Assembly (NCBI GenBank): GCA_963556495.2
Contig: OY747712.1
Coordinates: 4,743,634 to 4,807,633 of the forward strand
Reading direction: 5' to 3'
Length of the DNA stretch: 64,000 nucleotides
DNA from: Valencia hispanica
Lineage: Eukaryota > Chordata > Actinopteri > Cyprinodontiformes > Valenciidae
This document shows positions 61,113 to 64,000 of the stretch, one piece after another; within the stretch, counting starts at the first letter, position 1; every line of letters starts with the position of its first letter. The position numbers and the translations under genes are program-made. The notes under the pieces are model-generated. The model did no database searches. It was not told where the DNA came from and saw nothing but the letters and a program-made list of their open reading frames with translations.

Positions 61113-61239
61113 CTGTGGAGAACCAGCTGAGGTTCAGTGAACTCTTCCTGATTCTGGCTGTCACATAAATGATAAACCTCAGCGATGAGAGGGCTCATCA
61201 TGTTGATACAGCAGGCTCCCTTTCACAACCCTGAAGTAC

Positions 61240-62968
61240 TTGTTCCCTTCGTCCGTCCGTCCGTCCGTCCATCCATCTATTTATCCATCCATTTATCCAT
61301 CCATCCATCTATTCATCCATCCCTCCATCCATCTATTCATCCCTCCATCTATTCATCCCTCCCTCCATCCTTCCATCCATCTATGGAAACATCCATCTAT
61401 TCATCCATCCATCCATATATCCATCCATCCATCTTCCATCTATCTATGGAAACATCCATCTATTTATTCATCCATCCATCCATCCATCTATTCATCCATC
61501 CGTCCATCCATCTATTCATCCATCCATCCGTCCATCCATCTATTCATCCATCCATCCGTCCATCCATCTATTCATCCATCCATCCATCCGTCCATCCATC
61601 TATTCATCCATCCGTCCATCCATCTATGGAAACATCCATCCATCTATTCATCCATCCATATATCCATCCATCCATCTATTCATCCATCCATATATCCATC
61701 TATCCATCCATTCATCTATCCATCTTCTTCCATCCATCTATGGAAACATCCATCCATTCATCCATCCGTCTGTCCGTCCATCCATCTATGGAAACATCCA
61801 TCCATCTATTCATCCATCCATCCATCTATTCCTCCATCCATATATCCATCTATCCATCCATTCATCTATCCATCTTCTTCCATCCATCTATGGAAACATC
61901 AATCCATTCATCCATCCGTCCGTCCATCCATCTATTTATCCATCCATATATCCATCCATCCATTCATCCATCCATCTTCTTTCATCCATCTATGGAAACA
62001 TCCATCCATCCATTCATCCATCCATCTTCTTTCATCCATCTATGGAAACATCCATCCATCTATTCATCCATCCATATATCCATCCATCCATCCATGTTTC
62101 CATCCATCCATCCATGTTTCCATCCATCCATCTATGGAAATATCCATCCATCCATCCATCTGTCCGTCCATCCATCCATTTATCCATCCATGCATCTATG
62201 GAAACATCCATCCATCTATGGAAACGCTCATCCATTCATCTATTCATCCATTCATTCATCCATCCATCCATCCATCCATCTATTCATCCCTCCCTCCATC
62301 CATTCAGCCATCCATTTATGGAAACACTCATCCATCTATTCATCTATCCATTCATTCATCCATCCATCTATCCCTCTATCCATCTATCCATCCATCCCTC
62401 CTCCATCCCTCCATCCATTCATCCATCCCTCCCTCCATCCATTCAGCCATTCATCCATCCATCCATCAATGGAAACATTAATCCATCCATCCATCAATGG
62501 AAACATCCATCCATTCATCCGTCCGTCCATCCATTTCTCCATCCATCCATCTATGGAAGCATCCATCCATCTGTCCGTCCATCCATCTATTCATCCATCC
62601 ATTTATCCATCCATCCATCTATGGAAACATCCATCCATCCATCTGTCCATCCATCAATGTATTCATTCATCCATCCATTTATCCATCCATCCATCTATGG
62701 AAACATCCATCCATCCATCTATGGAAACACTCATCCATCCATCTATGGAAACCCTCATCCATCCATCTATTCATCCATCCATCCATCTAATCATCCATCT
62801 ATTCATCCATCCCTCCATCAATCTATTCATCCATCCCTCCATCCATCTATTCATCCCTCCATCCATTCATCCATCCATCTATCTATGGAAACACTCATCC
62901 ATCCATCTATTCATTCATCCCTCCATCCATCCATCCATCCATCCCTCCCTCCCTCCCTCCATCCATCC
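61240..62968. repeat. (CATC)n satellite, 1.7 kb
   Basis: Nearly all CCAT/CCGT/CTAT tetranucleotides, interrupted at intervals by TCTATGGAAACATCCATC-type units. That gives a weak higher-order pattern. Because the unit is four bases and lacks stops in two frames, it yields open frames of over 400 and almost 600 codons that mean nothing. Confidence 0.98.
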
Positions 62969-63004
62969 AGTCTAATAATAATCTCCCATTAATTTAAAGT
63001 GTGT

Positions 63005-63070
63005 GCTTTTTGGATGGTGGGAGGGAACTGGAGTACCTGGAGAGAGACCCCCCCCCCCCCACACACACAC
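63005..63070 (-). mobile_element. tRNA-SINE-related fragment
   Basis: TTTGGATGGTGGGAGGGAAC and GAGTACCTGGAGAGAGACC are the reverse complement of the body found in the fish SINE family that starts at 63976. A C run and CA repeat follow. Confidence 0.55.
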
Positions 63071-63975
63071 GCACTGTAATACCCATTCTGCGCTAATAGG
63101 TGGCGACAACACCCATATTGTCACAAGATTTCAACAGAAAAGGAACCTAAGGAGGCTAGACTAAAGTTTCTCCCAAACACTTTAGCTCCTGTTTAAACTT
63201 TCCTCCCAGTTCTTCACATCTTCAGCTCAGATTTAAGGTTCAAGTGAAACGGAGTCACAACAAAGAAGACGGATCTGGAAAGCAAGAGAAATGGTTTCAC
63301 TGTTGTGATTTTTACATTAGGTGGGCCTCTACGGTATAGTTTTTAATACCTCTGGATGTCCACTCGCGGCTTTTAGAAATCTCCTCTTTGCGACGCGTTT
63401 AAAAAAACAAAACAAAAAAAACTCTGTTTTGTCCCCGTTGATCAAACTGTGTATGTTAGTGTGGACAGAGAGCCTCTTCCCGCTGACTCACGGCTTTCAG
63501 CTTTCCCGACACCTCGAGCAGCAGAACAGCTGAGCTTTGGCTGATGAATGCTGCGGAGATGTCCCGCTGGGCTGCTGCCGGTTCAGCTCCTGCACACGAG
63601 GAAGCTGCTCCAGCCGTTTGCACTCTTACAAGCAACAACTAAAACACTCACTCTATAAGAAGACCTGCACAGCGGTAAAAAAACAACAACAACAAAAAAG
63701 CGACTGATTCATGGGTGCAGCTAATTGAGCTGCACGGAGGAGATGGAGGTGGAGATTTAGCATGAAAGCATGTTGGATCAACAGCGATTCTAAACCACTT
63801 CCTGGTTTGTTTGAGTTTGTTTGAGTTTATACAGTCATTTTCAAAGCAGACAAAGTTTCAACATAATGAAAGATTTTTAAATCAACCATCTTTCCTGACT
63901 GAACAGGCTGAGGCAGAAGCATCATGCTTATATATGCCTCACCTTCATACAGATAGTAATAATAACAATAAAAGG
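63071..63975. other. Nothing recognised
   Basis: No exon or named repeat supported. Confidence 0.45.
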
Positions 63976-64000
63976 AGGGGGCACGGTGGTGCAGCTGGTA
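63976..64000 (+). mobile_element. Start of a tRNA-derived SINE, cut by the window end
   Basis: GGGGGCACGGTGGTGCAGCT followed by GGTA is the head of a common fish tRNA-derived SINE with its A box; the remainder lies outside. Confidence 0.7.

Noticed and set aside
61185..62975. Open frames of about 600 and 410 codons made of HPSI and PSIH repeats
   Set aside because: They are translations of the CATC tetranucleotide satellite; no start context, splice structure or non-repeat sequence supports a gene.

Overview
The window is a piece of a ray-finned (teleost) fish nuclear genome. Genes are split by GT-AG introns, the intergenic DNA is AT-rich, and the repeats are typical of fish: Rex3- and L2-like LINE pieces, tRNA-derived SINEs, hAT-like and TTAA-type non-autonomous DNA transposons, and long micro- and minisatellites. 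I cannot fix the species; a percomorph fish is most likely. Layout: 1-890 holds the last four coding exons of IFT57 (+). 7992-13568 is a complete nine-exon TMEM71 gene (+). 48738-52181 holds the first six coding exons of DNAAF11, formerly LRRC6 (+); its 3' exons are not visible before the window ends. TMEM71 followed by DNAAF11 on the same strand matches, as far as I recall, the vertebrate order on human 8q24, so this is conserved microsynteny. Between them, all on the minus strand, sit three paralogous C2H2 zinc-finger genes (coding spans 19376-21494, 28784-36055 and 45774-48153). Each has an N-terminal helical/coiled-coil exon containing LEISRSxKEN, a short acidic exon with a V-V-[IL]-K-x-[ED]-type motif, and a last exon with three or four fingers. 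I rebuilt their splice junctions and the reading frames close exactly. The first exon of the third gene lies head to head with DNAAF11, 584 bases apart. Repeats: 1346-4735 holds copies of a CAGAGGTGGG-ended element. 5700-7000 is a foldback-like structure around a GCTAAATATTTAGC array, and 17026-19218 is a related larger element with a second element nested in its end. 23925-25475 is an inverted pair of Rex3-like reverse-transcriptase fragments. 26380-28337 is a hAT-like element with a perfect 8-base target duplication. 32922-35353 is a roughly 60-copy 38/40-base minisatellite inside the second zinc-finger gene. 37634-42961 is a pair of LTRs in opposite orientation, one followed by a lysine-type primer-binding site. 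53095-55990 is an older element split by an insertion carrying an SGNH-like pseudogene and a large palindrome whose two arms each hold an identical THAP-like first exon. 61240-62968 is a CATC satellite. No CRISPR array, operon, prophage or free-standing RNA gene was seen. The genes that can be assigned link to cilia (IFT57 in intraflagellar transport, DNAAF11 in dynein-arm pre-assembly); the zinc-finger genes are probable DNA-binding regulators with unknown targets.
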